Shown: one piece after another, positions 53,926-61,943 of the stretch
Numbering within the stretch: the first letter of the stretch is position 1
How the letters are laid out: each line of letters starts with the position of its first letter
Assembly (NCBI GenBank): GCA_900553685.1
Contig: USEI01000004.1
Coordinates: 1-64,000 of the forward strand
Reading direction: 5' to 3'
DNA length: 64,000 bases
From: an uncultured Clostridium sp.
GTDB lineage: Bacteria; Bacillota; Clostridia; TANB77; CAG-508
The notes under the pieces: generated by a model
The model's database searches: none
What the model was told of the DNA's origin: nothing
The model's input: the letters and a program-made list of their open reading frames with translations, nothing else
Program-made: the position numbers and the translations under genes

Positions 53926-55092
53926 TTATTTTTCATATAAGATTTCTCTCATTTGTTTTCTTGCTTTATCCATATCTCCTATAAAATAATAAGTTCCATC
54001 AATAGTTTTTCCATCAGAATATTCTAAAGACGGAATTTGTAAAGAAATAATATTATTTTTATAATCATCCTTATATCTTAAAAATCCTGCAATATATTTT
54101 ATATATTCTGAAAAATCAATATTAGTAGTAACACAAGGTAAAAATAAATCTATTAATTCATTTATTTCTTTAAAATCTTTTTTTAAAATATCTTGTATAA
54201 CCTTTTCTAAAACTACTCTTTGTCTTTCTGTTCTTTTAAAATCATAATTTCCAACTGAACGGTTTCTACAATGTGTTAAAACTTGCACGCCTGTTAAATG
54301 TACATTTCCGAATTCAGTTAATTTTTCAGTCTCTCCTCCAGAAACCTTTGCTGTATAATCAACATATTTATTTATGAAATTCTTTTCATCTTCCGTAATT
54401 TCTAAATCTATTCCACCAAGTTTATCAATAACTTTAACAAGTCCAGAAAAATCTATTGTTATATATTCAGATATATTAGTATTAAAATTTTGATTCACAG
54501 TTTTTATAACAAGTTCTTCTTTACCTTTAGAAAAAGCTGAATTTATTTTTGAAGCTTTATACCCAGGAATTGTTACATAAGTGTCTCTAGGAATACTTAC
54601 AAGTTTTACAGTATGCTTATTAGGATTTATTGAAAAAATCATTATAGAATCACTTCTAGAAGAATTGTATTTGTTATTAATATCTCTTGAATCTACTCCA
54701 AGTAATAAAATATTTTTTATATTTTTATACTCTTCTTCAGATAAATTTGGAAGTTCTTTTTCTTTGTTTTCATTTATTCCTAAATTAGGTTTATATAAAA
54801 AATTATAATTTATTTTAGATAACTTAGATTTAAGAAAACTTACTGTTGCTATTAAACTTATAATACTTATCATTATCATTATTGATAAAATTAAAGCTAA
54901 AACTTTAAAATAATTTTTATTTTTTTCTTTAATAATATTAATACCTTTTTTAGTTTCCTTTAATTCTCTACTTCTTCTATTTCTAAATCTATTCCTAGTA
55001 ATAAATTTAAAATTAGTATTTTTCTTCACTTTATAAAAAAACTCTTTTAAGTTAAATAAATTCTTCTTAATTTTAAAAACTTTTATAATCAC
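53926..55092 (-). CDS. LytR-CpsA-Psr family cell-wall ligase
   Basis: Encodes 388 residues: basic cytoplasmic segment (1-58), one membrane helix (about 60-82), then the LCP domain (about 115-375) with VDSRDINNKYNSSRSDSIMI, SIPRDTYVTIPG and RTERQRVVLEKV. LCP enzymes transfer lipid-linked glycopolymers to peptidoglycan. I chose the GTG at 55092 (GGAGG seven bases upstream); the frame is open further but runs into the terminator of the next gene. The TagA-type enzyme elsewhere in the window could feed it. Confidence 0.93.
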   Translation of the reverse strand: MIIKVFKIKKNLFNLKEFFYKVKKNTNFKFITRNRFRNRRSRELKETKKGINIIKEKNKNYFKVLALILSIMIMISIISLIATVSFLKSKLSKINYNFLYKPNLGINENKEKELPNLSEEEYKNIKNILLLGVDSRDINNKYNSSRSDSIMIFSINPNKHTVKLVSIPRDTYVTIPGYKASKINSAFSKGKEELVIKTVNQNFNTNISEYITIDFSGLVKVIDKLGGIDLEITEDEKNFINKYVDYTAKVSGGETEKLTEFGNVHLTGVQVLTHCRNRSVGNYDFKRTERQRVVLEKVIQDILKKDFKEINELIDLFLPCVTTNIDFSEYIKYIAGFLRYKDDYKNNIISLQIPSLEYSDGKTIDGTYYFIGDMDKARKQMREILYEK

Positions 55093-55161
55093 AAATTTTC
55101 CTCCAACTTTTTCTTTATTTATAATGTATTCAAAGCTAAGGAAATTATTTATAAAAATAAG

Positions 55162-55205
55162 AAATAGCCTAATTGTTAATTTATAAATTAACAATTAGGC
55201 TATTT
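55162..55205 (-). terminator. Terminator of the AbiL-type pair
   Basis: Perfect stem of about 20 bp starting AAATAGCCTAATTGTTAA with a tiny loop, T-rich after it on the minus strand, 30 bp after the rloB stop. Confidence 0.88.
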
Positions 55206-55234
55206 TAATATATTTAAATTTCAAAATAAATCTT

Positions 55235-55885
55235 TCAAATTATTTTACAATCTTTAAAAATTTCTTCAATACAACTATGAATTGTTAAATCAGGATTTTC
55301 TTCAAAATATTCAAATTTTCCAGAAATAATTTTTTTCTTTTCTTCTAAATTTTTGTTTCTAATAATTTTTCCATTTTCAATAGCAAATTTTACATCTTCA
55401 AGAGTAATTTTTGATAAAACTCTCTTAAAATTATCTTCTTGTTTATATTCATCTAAAGATTGAAATTTTTCTTCATATAATATGTTTATATCTTTAAGAT
55501 AACTTTTTTTATTTGAAAAACTATTCATTTTTCTAGCTTTATGTAAAATTATCCATAATTCAAACGTATAATTTGAATATCCTAACTTATAATTTACATT
55601 TCTATTGATTTTTTTTACTTCTTTCAATTCTCTTAAAATGTTTTCAAATTCTTTTTTTTGATAACTCTCATTTCCTTCATAATCACATAAATGATATGCT
55701 CTTACTTTATATGGCGCTGAAATATTTTTTGCAACCTTAGTAATTCTCCTACTAACTTTCGGTTCCCAAGTAACAGTATATGGTATTGATTCATCATTAT
55801 TAATTAATTTTTTTAAGTGTTCTAAATACCACTTTTCTGTTTCTCCTTCTACCGAAAAATAATAATTATTATTGCTCTTTTTTAT
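55235..55885 (-). CDS. RloB-like protein (AbiLii type), probable AUA start
   Basis: Encodes about 216 residues. FSVEGETEKWYLEHLKKLIN opens the RloB-like (PF13707) fold, RAYHLCDYEGNESYQKKEFEN holds an acidic centre, and LGYSNYTFELWIILHK is the conserved later motif. The family is related to TOPRIM-like nucleases. The frame has no ATG, GTG or TTG before position 55627, which would remove half of the domain. After the ATPase stop, GAGGTGA precedes ATA (55885) by nine bases, giving a start KKSNNNYYFSVEGE. It follows the AAA ATPase by 13 bp, as in AbiL-type pairs. Confidence 0.85.
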   Translation of the reverse strand: MKKSNNNYYFSVEGETEKWYLEHLKKLINNDESIPYTVTWEPKVSRRITKVAKNISAPYKVRAYHLCDYEGNESYQKKEFENILRELKEVKKINRNVNYKLGYSNYTFELWIILHKARKMNSFSNKKSYLKDINILYEEKFQSLDEYKQEDNFKRVLSKITLEDVKFAIENGKIIRNKNLEEKKKIISGKFEYFEENPDLTIHSCIEEIFKDCKII

Positions 55886-55898
55886 GTTTATTCACCTC

Positions 55899-57194
55899 TT
55901 ATTCCTCAAAAATATCTGAAAAATCAATATCATTAATTGCCCCATATTTATTAATAAAATAATTTTTCATATAACTTTCTTCTTTTCTTACACCTTTTTC
56001 TCCAGTTGTACCAAAATCAGATAAAGAATAATGTATACTACTGTTTTCTTTCTTTTCTATAAATTTTATTTCATCTCTTCTTAATAAATTTTTATTTAAG
56101 AAAATTGGATTATGCGTATTAAAAATTAATTGTGCACCTTTTTTATTTATTTCATCATTTTGGAAAATTCTAATAATATTCATAATTGCCATTGGATGAA
56201 GTGAAATATCTAGTTCGTCAACAATTAAAATGTTTCCTTTTTTTATAGCAATATAAATCATTGGAAATATATCCATAAGCCTTACAGTTCCTAATGATTC
56301 AAAAACTTCTGAAGATATTACAATTCCTTTATTATCGTTTTTACTTTTAATTAATGATACTGGTTTTATCTCATCTTTTTTTTCAGATATTGGATAAGCA
56401 ATATTATCAGAAATTGTTCCAAATCTTTTGGCTACCTTATCTATAATTTTATCTACGTAAAATTTTTTACTAGCATCAGCTTGTGATAAAACAGGAGCTG
56501 AATGTACTCTATCTGAACGATAAATTATCTCTAGATTATTTTCAAACCAATTATAAATTATATCAAATATTTTTTTACTATATAATGTTTTAAAAAACAC
56601 ATTAAAAAATAATTCTTTATTATCTACATTACCTTCATAAATTGATTCGACAATTTCCTCTTTAAAGTTTTCAATTAAATATTCTTTAATTGAATCTATG
56701 TTTTTTATATTTATTTTATCACTTCGATTATAAATAAGCTTATCATTTATTTTTAACTCTTCTTCTAAAATTTCTCTATCATAATCCATTCGCATAAATT
56801 TGCCAATTTTGAATTTTAAACTAAATTCAATTAATAAGTTTTCTGTTATAAATTTTATATAAAAATATACTGGATCATCTTCATTACTTTCAATATTAGG
56901 AATAATACTTAATCTATCAATTGCTACATTAAGATTAGAATTATTTTCTGTATCTTTAATATTTCCTCTAAGAACTATTGCTCTAAATACTTCTATGGCA
57001 CTTATTATATTACTTTTACCTGATGAATTAGGGCCATATATTACAGCTGTAGGTAATGCTTTATATTCTTTATTTTTAGCATTCTTTTTTATTAAGCTAT
57101 ACTCTAATCCTTTTATTTTCTGAGCAGGTGTCATTTTAAAAACCATTTCTTCTTTAAAAGATTTAAAATTTTTAGTTCTAAATTCTAATAACAT
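55899..57194 (-). CDS. AAA15-type ATPase (AbiLi/RloA type)
   Basis: Encodes 431 residues beginning MLLEFRTKNFKSFKEE. Walker A is GPNSSGKS (54-61), the SMC/OLD-like signature follows, and Walker B is ILIVDELDISLHP (about 325-337), with NTHNPIFLN after it. This is the AAA15/AAA21 family found in defense pairs. The adjacent RloB gene makes an AbiL-type abortive-infection system likely, which would sense phage and use RloB as effector; this is known of the family, not shown here. GGAG precedes the ATG, five bases away. Confidence 0.9.
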   Translation of the reverse strand: MLLEFRTKNFKSFKEEMVFKMTPAQKIKGLEYSLIKKNAKNKEYKALPTAVIYGPNSSGKSNIISAIEVFRAIVLRGNIKDTENNSNLNVAIDRLSIIPNIESNEDDPVYFYIKFITENLLIEFSLKFKIGKFMRMDYDREILEEELKINDKLIYNRSDKINIKNIDSIKEYLIENFKEEIVESIYEGNVDNKELFFNVFFKTLYSKKIFDIIYNWFENNLEIIYRSDRVHSAPVLSQADASKKFYVDKIIDKVAKRFGTISDNIAYPISEKKDEIKPVSLIKSKNDNKGIVISSEVFESLGTVRLMDIFPMIYIAIKKGNILIVDELDISLHPMAIMNIIRIFQNDEINKKGAQLIFNTHNPIFLNKNLLRRDEIKFIEKKENSSIHYSLSDFGTTGEKGVRKEESYMKNYFINKYGAINDIDFSDIFEE

Positions 57195-57356
57195 TATAAC
57201 TCCTTTCTCACATTTTGCATTTTTTTTGCAAAATATATTTATATTATACAATTATTATTACCAATAGTCAATATTTTATTATTATAATATAGTATATTTA
57301 AAATATTGACTTTATATGTGCACTACTTCTTAAATATATAACTTTATAAAAACAAG

Positions 57357-57389
57357 AAATTCTCCAGCGATTAGCCTCGCTGGAGAATC
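57357..57389 (-). terminator. Terminator of beta-CASP nuclease gene
   Basis: Perfect stem ATTCTCCAGCGA / TCGCTGGAGAAT type with a short loop. GC-rich for this genome. Confidence 0.85.
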
Positions 57390-57455
57390 AATAAATAAAT
57401 GAAACGGTTACATTATTACTTTGTTTTGCAAAAAATTTGCTTTCTAGGATTTACC

Positions 57456-59063
57456 TTATCTTCTTTTTTTGCCTTTTTTCTTTCTCTTTGCTTTTTTTCT
57501 ATCCCTCTTTTCTTCTCTTCTTTTTTCCTTTTTGTACTTCTGTTTTTCTTTCTTGTTCATAATCTGCTGAGCTCTTTCACTTGGAAAATCCATTTCAAGC
57601 TTAGAAGGAGCTTTTTTAATCACTAAATTGCTGTACCTGTCTTGTGCAGTTGCCATCTGATAGATGTAATAAACATGCTGTCTGTTTAAAACATCAACCA
57701 TCTCAACATCCGGACAATTTTCCTTAACAGAACATGCTAAATAGTTTTGCACACTTTCTTCACCGTGGTTAATCGCTAAGAATTCAATATCATCAAATTG
57801 ATTGATGAAATCAAGCATTCCATCAAGAGTAACATGTGAAGTTTTTTCACGGGTGGATTTAACAACAGCCCTCTTGTGATAAACATTTCCGCCAATAGTA
57901 ATCATCTCTGATCTCTTGGCATCTAGCAAAGTTCTTGCCAAAGTTTCTTCTGCAGCATAACCAGTTAAATGAATCATAGCCCGATTATGCTCCAAAAACA
58001 TTGGAACATACTGTCTTGCAGGTCCATTGGAAAGCATTCCAGAAGTTGTAACAACAATTCTTGGTCTTGTAGAATTCAAAATGTTGTTCCTTTGTTTTGG
58101 ATCAACAATTTGTAAGTTCTTTGGGAGAAAATCACTTGTTTCTGGATTAAACCAGTTTAAGATTTTCTGATACTTATAATTCGTATCAATTCCCAAAGGT
58201 CCATCAACCCAAATCTCATATTGCTCTGGAATAAGATTTTTATCTTGCAACTTTCTTAAATCGTAAAGCACCTCCTGCATTCTGCCTTGAGCAAAAGCAC
58301 CTATCAAAATGAATAGATTTTTGCTGAAAGCTTCAAGCAGATTTTGAGTGAAACACACCTTAATATCTTTAGAGTTTGTGTTTCCATAGGTTGATTCGTG
58401 AACCATGATGAGTTCCAGTCGTCTAACCCAAGCCGGAATATCTGGAACAGTGAAAAATGGATTGGTGAGTTTGTAGTCACCTGTGAAGAAAAAGTTAATT
58501 GGCTTCATAAGGTGGTCTTCACACTGAACCAAAATAAAGCCTGCACCCAAAAGATGACCATTAACAAAATACGTTACCTTGATACCTGGGAGAATTTCGT
58601 ACGTTTCTTCATAATTCAGTCCTCGGCAGAGTCTCATCGTCTTTTCGACATCATCCTCATTATATAAAGGATGGAATCTCCATGCCTCAACTGGATACTT
58701 ATCTCTCAGATATTTTGCATTGTCTTCCTGCTGATCTGCCGAATCCTTTAAGAATTTTGGCAAAAGCTGTTTTGTAATTTGTGTCATATAAATTGGGTTT
58801 CTGTAACCATTTTTGACCATCTTTGGCAAAAGCCCTGTATGATCAATATGGTTATGAGTTACTAAAATTGCATCAATTTTAGTTGGGTCCAAGTCATCCA
58901 TGTAGTTCAAATGTCTGTACTCGATTTCCTGGAAATATCCACAATCAACTAGAATGTGATACGTCCGTCCATCAACAAATGAAACTTCTAGTAAATTTCT
59001 TGACCCTGTTACTTCGTTATGGTACGCTGACAAACAAGCCTTAGAGACTTTTCTTTTTGACAT
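57456..59063 (-). CDS. Beta-CASP metallo-beta-lactamase RNase, single-gene islet
   Basis: Encodes 535 residues. The zinc motif is THNHIDHTG (about 69-77), followed by NGHLLGAGF, FFTGDYKL, HESTYGN and the beta-CASP motifs (VVTTSGMLSNGPA, HLTGYAAEETL, INHGEE). This is the YSH1/RNase-J-like family acting on RNA. The last 50 residues are almost all Lys/Arg. Codon use is less AT-rich than neighbours and it has its own promoter and terminator. A second RNase of this fold (rnj) is also in the window. AGGAGGG precedes the ATG. Confidence 0.9.
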   Translation of the reverse strand: MSKRKVSKACLSAYHNEVTGSRNLLEVSFVDGRTYHILVDCGYFQEIEYRHLNYMDDLDPTKIDAILVTHNHIDHTGLLPKMVKNGYRNPIYMTQITKQLLPKFLKDSADQQEDNAKYLRDKYPVEAWRFHPLYNEDDVEKTMRLCRGLNYEETYEILPGIKVTYFVNGHLLGAGFILVQCEDHLMKPINFFFTGDYKLTNPFFTVPDIPAWVRRLELIMVHESTYGNTNSKDIKVCFTQNLLEAFSKNLFILIGAFAQGRMQEVLYDLRKLQDKNLIPEQYEIWVDGPLGIDTNYKYQKILNWFNPETSDFLPKNLQIVDPKQRNNILNSTRPRIVVTTSGMLSNGPARQYVPMFLEHNRAMIHLTGYAAEETLARTLLDAKRSEMITIGGNVYHKRAVVKSTREKTSHVTLDGMLDFINQFDDIEFLAINHGEESVQNYLACSVKENCPDVEMVDVLNRQHVYYIYQMATAQDRYSNLVIKKAPSKLEMDFPSERAQQIMNKKEKQKYKKEKRREEKRDRKKAKRKKKGKKRR

Positions 59064-59186
59064 AGAATCCCTCCTATTCTAAACAACACCATAAAAGTTA
59101 GTAATTTTGTCTCGCCTCCAATATTTATTGACTTTCTTTACAAAAAACTAATTCTAGTATTTTATTTGTAAAAAAAGTACATGTTT

Positions 59187-59215
59187 ATTATAACACCCTT
59201 AGAGAGCAATTACAA
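59187..59215 (-). promoter_or_regulatory. Promoter of beta-CASP nuclease gene
   Basis: Minus strand -35 TTGTAA (59210-59215), 17-bp spacer, -10 TATAAT (59187-59192), leaving about 120 bases of leader. Confidence 0.7.
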
Positions 59216-59246
59216 ACAAAAAGACAAAAAATTTCACATTTAGTTA

Positions 59247-59279
59247 AAAAAAGGTTGAACTTTTAATGTTCAACCTCTT
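59247..59279. repeat. 33-bp direct repeat, left copy
   Basis: Identical to 60854-60886, the 3' end of yqeG. Contains a terminator hairpin GGTTGAAC / GTTCAACC. It lies just beyond the toxin-antitoxin module. Confidence 0.9.
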
Positions 59280-59349
59280 TGTTATAAAAATTAGTTTATA
59301 TTATTGCTTAAACTTTTTAATACTTCTATATTTTTAATCAAGCATCTTA

Positions 59350-60336
59350 TTATATTCCTATAACTTCAAAAAAGTGTTTTTCACTATATTCTTTAATATC
59401 TGTTAAATCAATCATAGAATATTTCTCTTTTATTTTTTCAAAATAGTCTGATATATTATCTTTAGAAATAATATTATTACATTTTTCATCAATACTTATT
59501 CCTCTTCTTGCCTCTAACCATGGACGTTCATAATGAGTCATTTTCTCTAAAGCCTTTCCATTATAAAAACCAAAATATTTTATTATTACATCTAATAAAT
59601 TTTTCTTATCTTCATCTAATATTTCAGAAATATCATAATCTAAATATTGTTCAATATTTTTTGAACCATAAAATTTATATTTATAATATATCTCATTGTA
59701 TACTGGTCCATGTACCCATGCTTCACAATCCGATTTAAATAAAAAGTTACCAAAAAAAGCCTTATAAAAACCTTGTGAATAATATAAAAGTTTTTGCAAT
59801 GCAAGAGGTGTAATCTCTTCACATTTCATAATAATATATTGAGCAATTAGTTCTATGTCCGACATATTATAATCTGCTTGTTTTATAGCATTAATACTGG
59901 TTAAATATGTGTTTTCAGCAATATTATCTTTATTTCTTTCTAATATTTCTAACATATAATTACTACTATTTAATATTTTATATAATTCATCTGAATAAAA
60001 TTTGCTTGGAATATCACCATTAATGTATCTAGTTATTGTTACTTCTCCCCATCCCAAAAGTTTAGATAATGGCTTTTTACCAATTTTATATTTTCTTAAT
60101 ATCTCTTCTATTTCTTCAATACTAATAATTTTTTCTTCTTCTCTATATGCTTTATCTATTCTTCTTAAATTCTCATCTATGCTATCTTTTGAAGAAACTG
60201 GATTTCCACATTTACTACAATAATCAATAACTTTTATATATTCATATTCTTTTCCTTTAATTTCCTCTTTAGCAACTTTTTCTTTTCTAGTTAAATTGGC
60301 AATCTCATTACAAACTTCACAATATTCTTTCAACAT
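59350..60336 (-). CDS. Antitoxin with zinc finger, HTH and Panacea (DUF4065) domain
   Basis: Encodes 328 residues. An MqsA-like zinc finger (C6, C9, C40, C43) is followed by a helix-turn-helix (about 70-110, KIGKKPLSKLLGWGEVTIT). The Panacea/SocA-like DUF4065 domain follows (about 165-290) with LQKLLYYSQGF, EAWVHGPVYNEIYYKYK. Panacea antitoxins neutralise diverse toxins, and the HTH would repress the operon. It lies 19 bp after the small toxin-like gene. GAGGGAAAAGAT precedes the ATG. Confidence 0.88.
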   Translation of the reverse strand: MLKEYCEVCNEIANLTRKEKVAKEEIKGKEYEYIKVIDYCSKCGNPVSSKDSIDENLRRIDKAYREEEKIISIEEIEEILRKYKIGKKPLSKLLGWGEVTITRYINGDIPSKFYSDELYKILNSSNYMLEILERNKDNIAENTYLTSINAIKQADYNMSDIELIAQYIIMKCEEITPLALQKLLYYSQGFYKAFFGNFLFKSDCEAWVHGPVYNEIYYKYKFYGSKNIEQYLDYDISEILDEDKKNLLDVIIKYFGFYNGKALEKMTHYERPWLEARRGISIDEKCNNIISKDNISDYFEKIKEKYSMIDLTDIKEYSEKHFFEVIGI

Positions 60337-60355
60337 ATCTTTTCCCTCACTTTTA

Positions 60356-60757
60356 TTATTTAAATAAAAATTTTATATTCTTTTCCCTTTCATGAAATGA
60401 TACTATTAAAACATATTCACCATCTCTTAATTTCTTTATATTTATTTTAATATAAACTGGAATTTTTTGATATTCTCCCCAATAATTTAATTCATATTCC
60501 TTTGAAAAAATATATAATATATCTTTTGAGTTATAATCATCTACTGCATAACAAAAATCTTCTACTTCTATTTCCAATAACATACTTTTTTGATTCTTCG
60601 TATTTAAATGATACTTGTTAATAAATTCTATGTTTTTTTCTCTATTTATATCCGAAATTTTAAATCTGTTTGCTTTTATTAATAATTTAAATTTTTCTAC
60701 ATATTTTATTATCTCTTCTTTTGTAAAGTTTAAATATTTATTCGTATGTTTTTGCAT
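60356..60757 (-). CDS. Small toxin-like protein paired with Panacea antitoxin
   Basis: Encodes about 133 residues with strands and helices such as LNFTKEEIIKYVEKFKLLIK, MLLEIEVEDFCYAVDDY and YVLIVSFHE. I do not recognise the fold surely; the position upstream of a DUF4065 antitoxin and size argue for the toxin, possibly an MqsR-like RNase. The start is uncertain: AAGGTGGTG overlaps two GTG codons at 60775 and 60772, and the ATG at 60757 is used. Confidence 0.75.
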   Translation of the reverse strand: MQKHTNKYLNFTKEEIIKYVEKFKLLIKANRFKISDINREKNIEFINKYHLNTKNQKSMLLEIEVEDFCYAVDDYNSKDILYIFSKEYELNYWGEYQKIPVYIKINIKKLRDGEYVLIVSFHEREKNIKFLFK

Positions 60758-60780
60758 GTATTCATAAGACACCACCTTGT

Positions 60781-60834
60781 TATAAAAGTATCAATTGATA
60801 CTTTTATATTACTATTTTTTTTTAATAATGTCAA
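60781..60834 (-). promoter_or_regulatory. Toxin-antitoxin promoter with 28-bp palindrome
   Basis: Minus strand -35 TTGACA (60829-60834), 17-bp spacer, -10 TAATAT (60806-60811). A perfect 28-bp palindrome (60781-60808, centre CAATTG, arms with GTATC/GATAC) starts at the -10 box and covers the start site. It is a probable binding site for the antitoxin HTH. Confidence 0.85.
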
Positions 60835-60853
60835 GCAAAATACTAAAATTATT

Positions 60854-60886
60854 AAAAAAGGTTGAACTTTTAATGTTCAACCTCTT
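60854..60886. repeat. 33-bp direct repeat, right copy, in yqeG 3' end
   Basis: Contains the last six codons (EEVEH and stop) of yqeG and its terminator hairpin. Identical to 59247-59279. Confidence 0.9.
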
Positions 60887-61373
60887 CTACATCTTCTACT
60901 TCTTTAACCATAATAGTTCTAATGTTATTTCTTTTTCCTCCATAAATGTCTGAAAATAAATCATCACCTATTATCATCATTTCTTCTGGTTTTAAACCTA
61001 ATCTGTTAAAAGCTTTATTAAAATTTTTCTTCAATGGTTTATGTGCAAATCCTATATAATCAATTCCTTTGGCTGAAAAAAACTTTTCAATTTTATCATC
61101 TATACCATTCGAAACAACAATTACTTTAAGCTCTTTTTTTAATGTATCAATCCAATCTTGATTGCATTTTGGAATATTTCCCATATCTTTTCTTAAAGTT
61201 TCATCAACATCTAAAATTACACCTTTTATACCTTGAGCTTTTAATGCTTTTATATCTTCTATTGTTAAATCTCTTACTTTTTGAATAGCCATATCAGGTT
61301 TTATTCTAAAACTCATTACAAAATTTACACATTCAAAAATTTTATCTATAATTCTATCTTCTATTGATTTCAC
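60870..61373 (-). CDS. yqeG: YqeG family HAD phosphatase
   Basis: Encodes 167 residues of the HAD IIIA/YqeG type. Motif I is ILDVDETL (about 52-59), motif II VVSNGIDDKI, and motif III/IV MIIGDDLFSDIYGG near 135. Lys in HKPLKKNF completes the site. The substrate is not known; YqeG lies near replication and ribosome genes in Bacillus. GTG start with AGGAGA upstream. Its 3' end carries the terminator hairpin that is repeated beyond the toxin-antitoxin genes. Confidence 0.92.
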   Translation of the reverse strand: MKSIEDRIIDKIFECVNFVMSFRIKPDMAIQKVRDLTIEDIKALKAQGIKGVILDVDETLRKDMGNIPKCNQDWIDTLKKELKVIVVSNGIDDKIEKFFSAKGIDYIGFAHKPLKKNFNKAFNRLGLKPEEMMIIGDDLFSDIYGGKRNNIRTIMVKEVEDVEEVEH

Positions 61374-61442
61374 TAAATATCTCCTTTTTATATGTGAGTA
61401 TTATATCATGATAAATAAAATTATTCAATTGCATAAAAAAAC

Positions 61443-61485
61443 CTTGAAATTTAGAGCATCATTAATAAATGCTCTAAATTCCAAG
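61443..61485 (-). terminator. Strong terminator after the 37-residue peptide gene
   Basis: Near-perfect stem CTTGGAATTTAGAGCAT / ATGCTCTAAATTTCAAG followed by seven Ts on the minus strand, 20 bp after the peptide stop. Confidence 0.88.
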
Positions 61486-61504
61486 ACTAATTAGAGAATT
61501 TATA

Positions 61505-61618
61505 TTAGTTGTCGAAGTAAGAATCGCTTGTTCCAAATACTAATGCATTATTTTCGAAACTTGTATTTGTATAAATATTATTAATTTTATTATTTATTTC
61601 TTCCATTGGCTTCACCAT
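61505..61618 (-). CDS. 37-residue peptide
   Basis: Begins MVKPMEEINNKINNIYTN and ends NALVFGTSDSYFDN. AAAGG lies six bases before the ATG, a TATAAT box is at 61655-61660, and a strong terminator follows, so a real small gene is likely. The acidic/aromatic C-terminus resembles the core of a ribosomally made modified peptide, but no modification enzyme is beside it. I do not recognise it. Confidence 0.55.
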   Translation of the reverse strand: MVKPMEEINNKINNIYTNTSFENNALVFGTSDSYFDN

Positions 61619-61943
61619 ATAAAACCTTTCTTAAATAAATTTTAACTTGTATGGATTATATCACTAAGCCCATTTTTGTTGGTGTTTTTTATGTGAATTC
61701 TAACCTAATTTATTATGTCCTAATAAAAAAGCTTAAACTATATGAAAATAGACTCGTGCAAAGCCCCCGAGTCTAAGTTACTTTTAATACATGTATTATT
61801 TTTTGTTCAATATACATCTTTTTGTACTTTGAACTTGAAATAATTTTATTCATAAAAAATGTTTTTTATGTGTTTATTTCTAATATTTTTTGTAACTATT
61901 AAATGTTTTAACTGTGAAAAAATTACTTTTAAAAATAAACATT
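61619..61943. other. Intergenic stretch with hairpins
   Basis: Holds the peptide promoter (-10 TATAAT, 61655-61660), a GC-rich hairpin AGACTCG / CGAGTCT at 61750-61774 and an A/T hairpin near 61853-61872 that may end the DUF6512 gene. No gene seen. Confidence 0.5.

Noticed and set aside
55093-55194. N-terminal extension of the LCP protein
   Set aside because: It would cover the perfect terminator of the rloB gene; the GTG at 55092 has a proper Shine-Dalgarno sequence.
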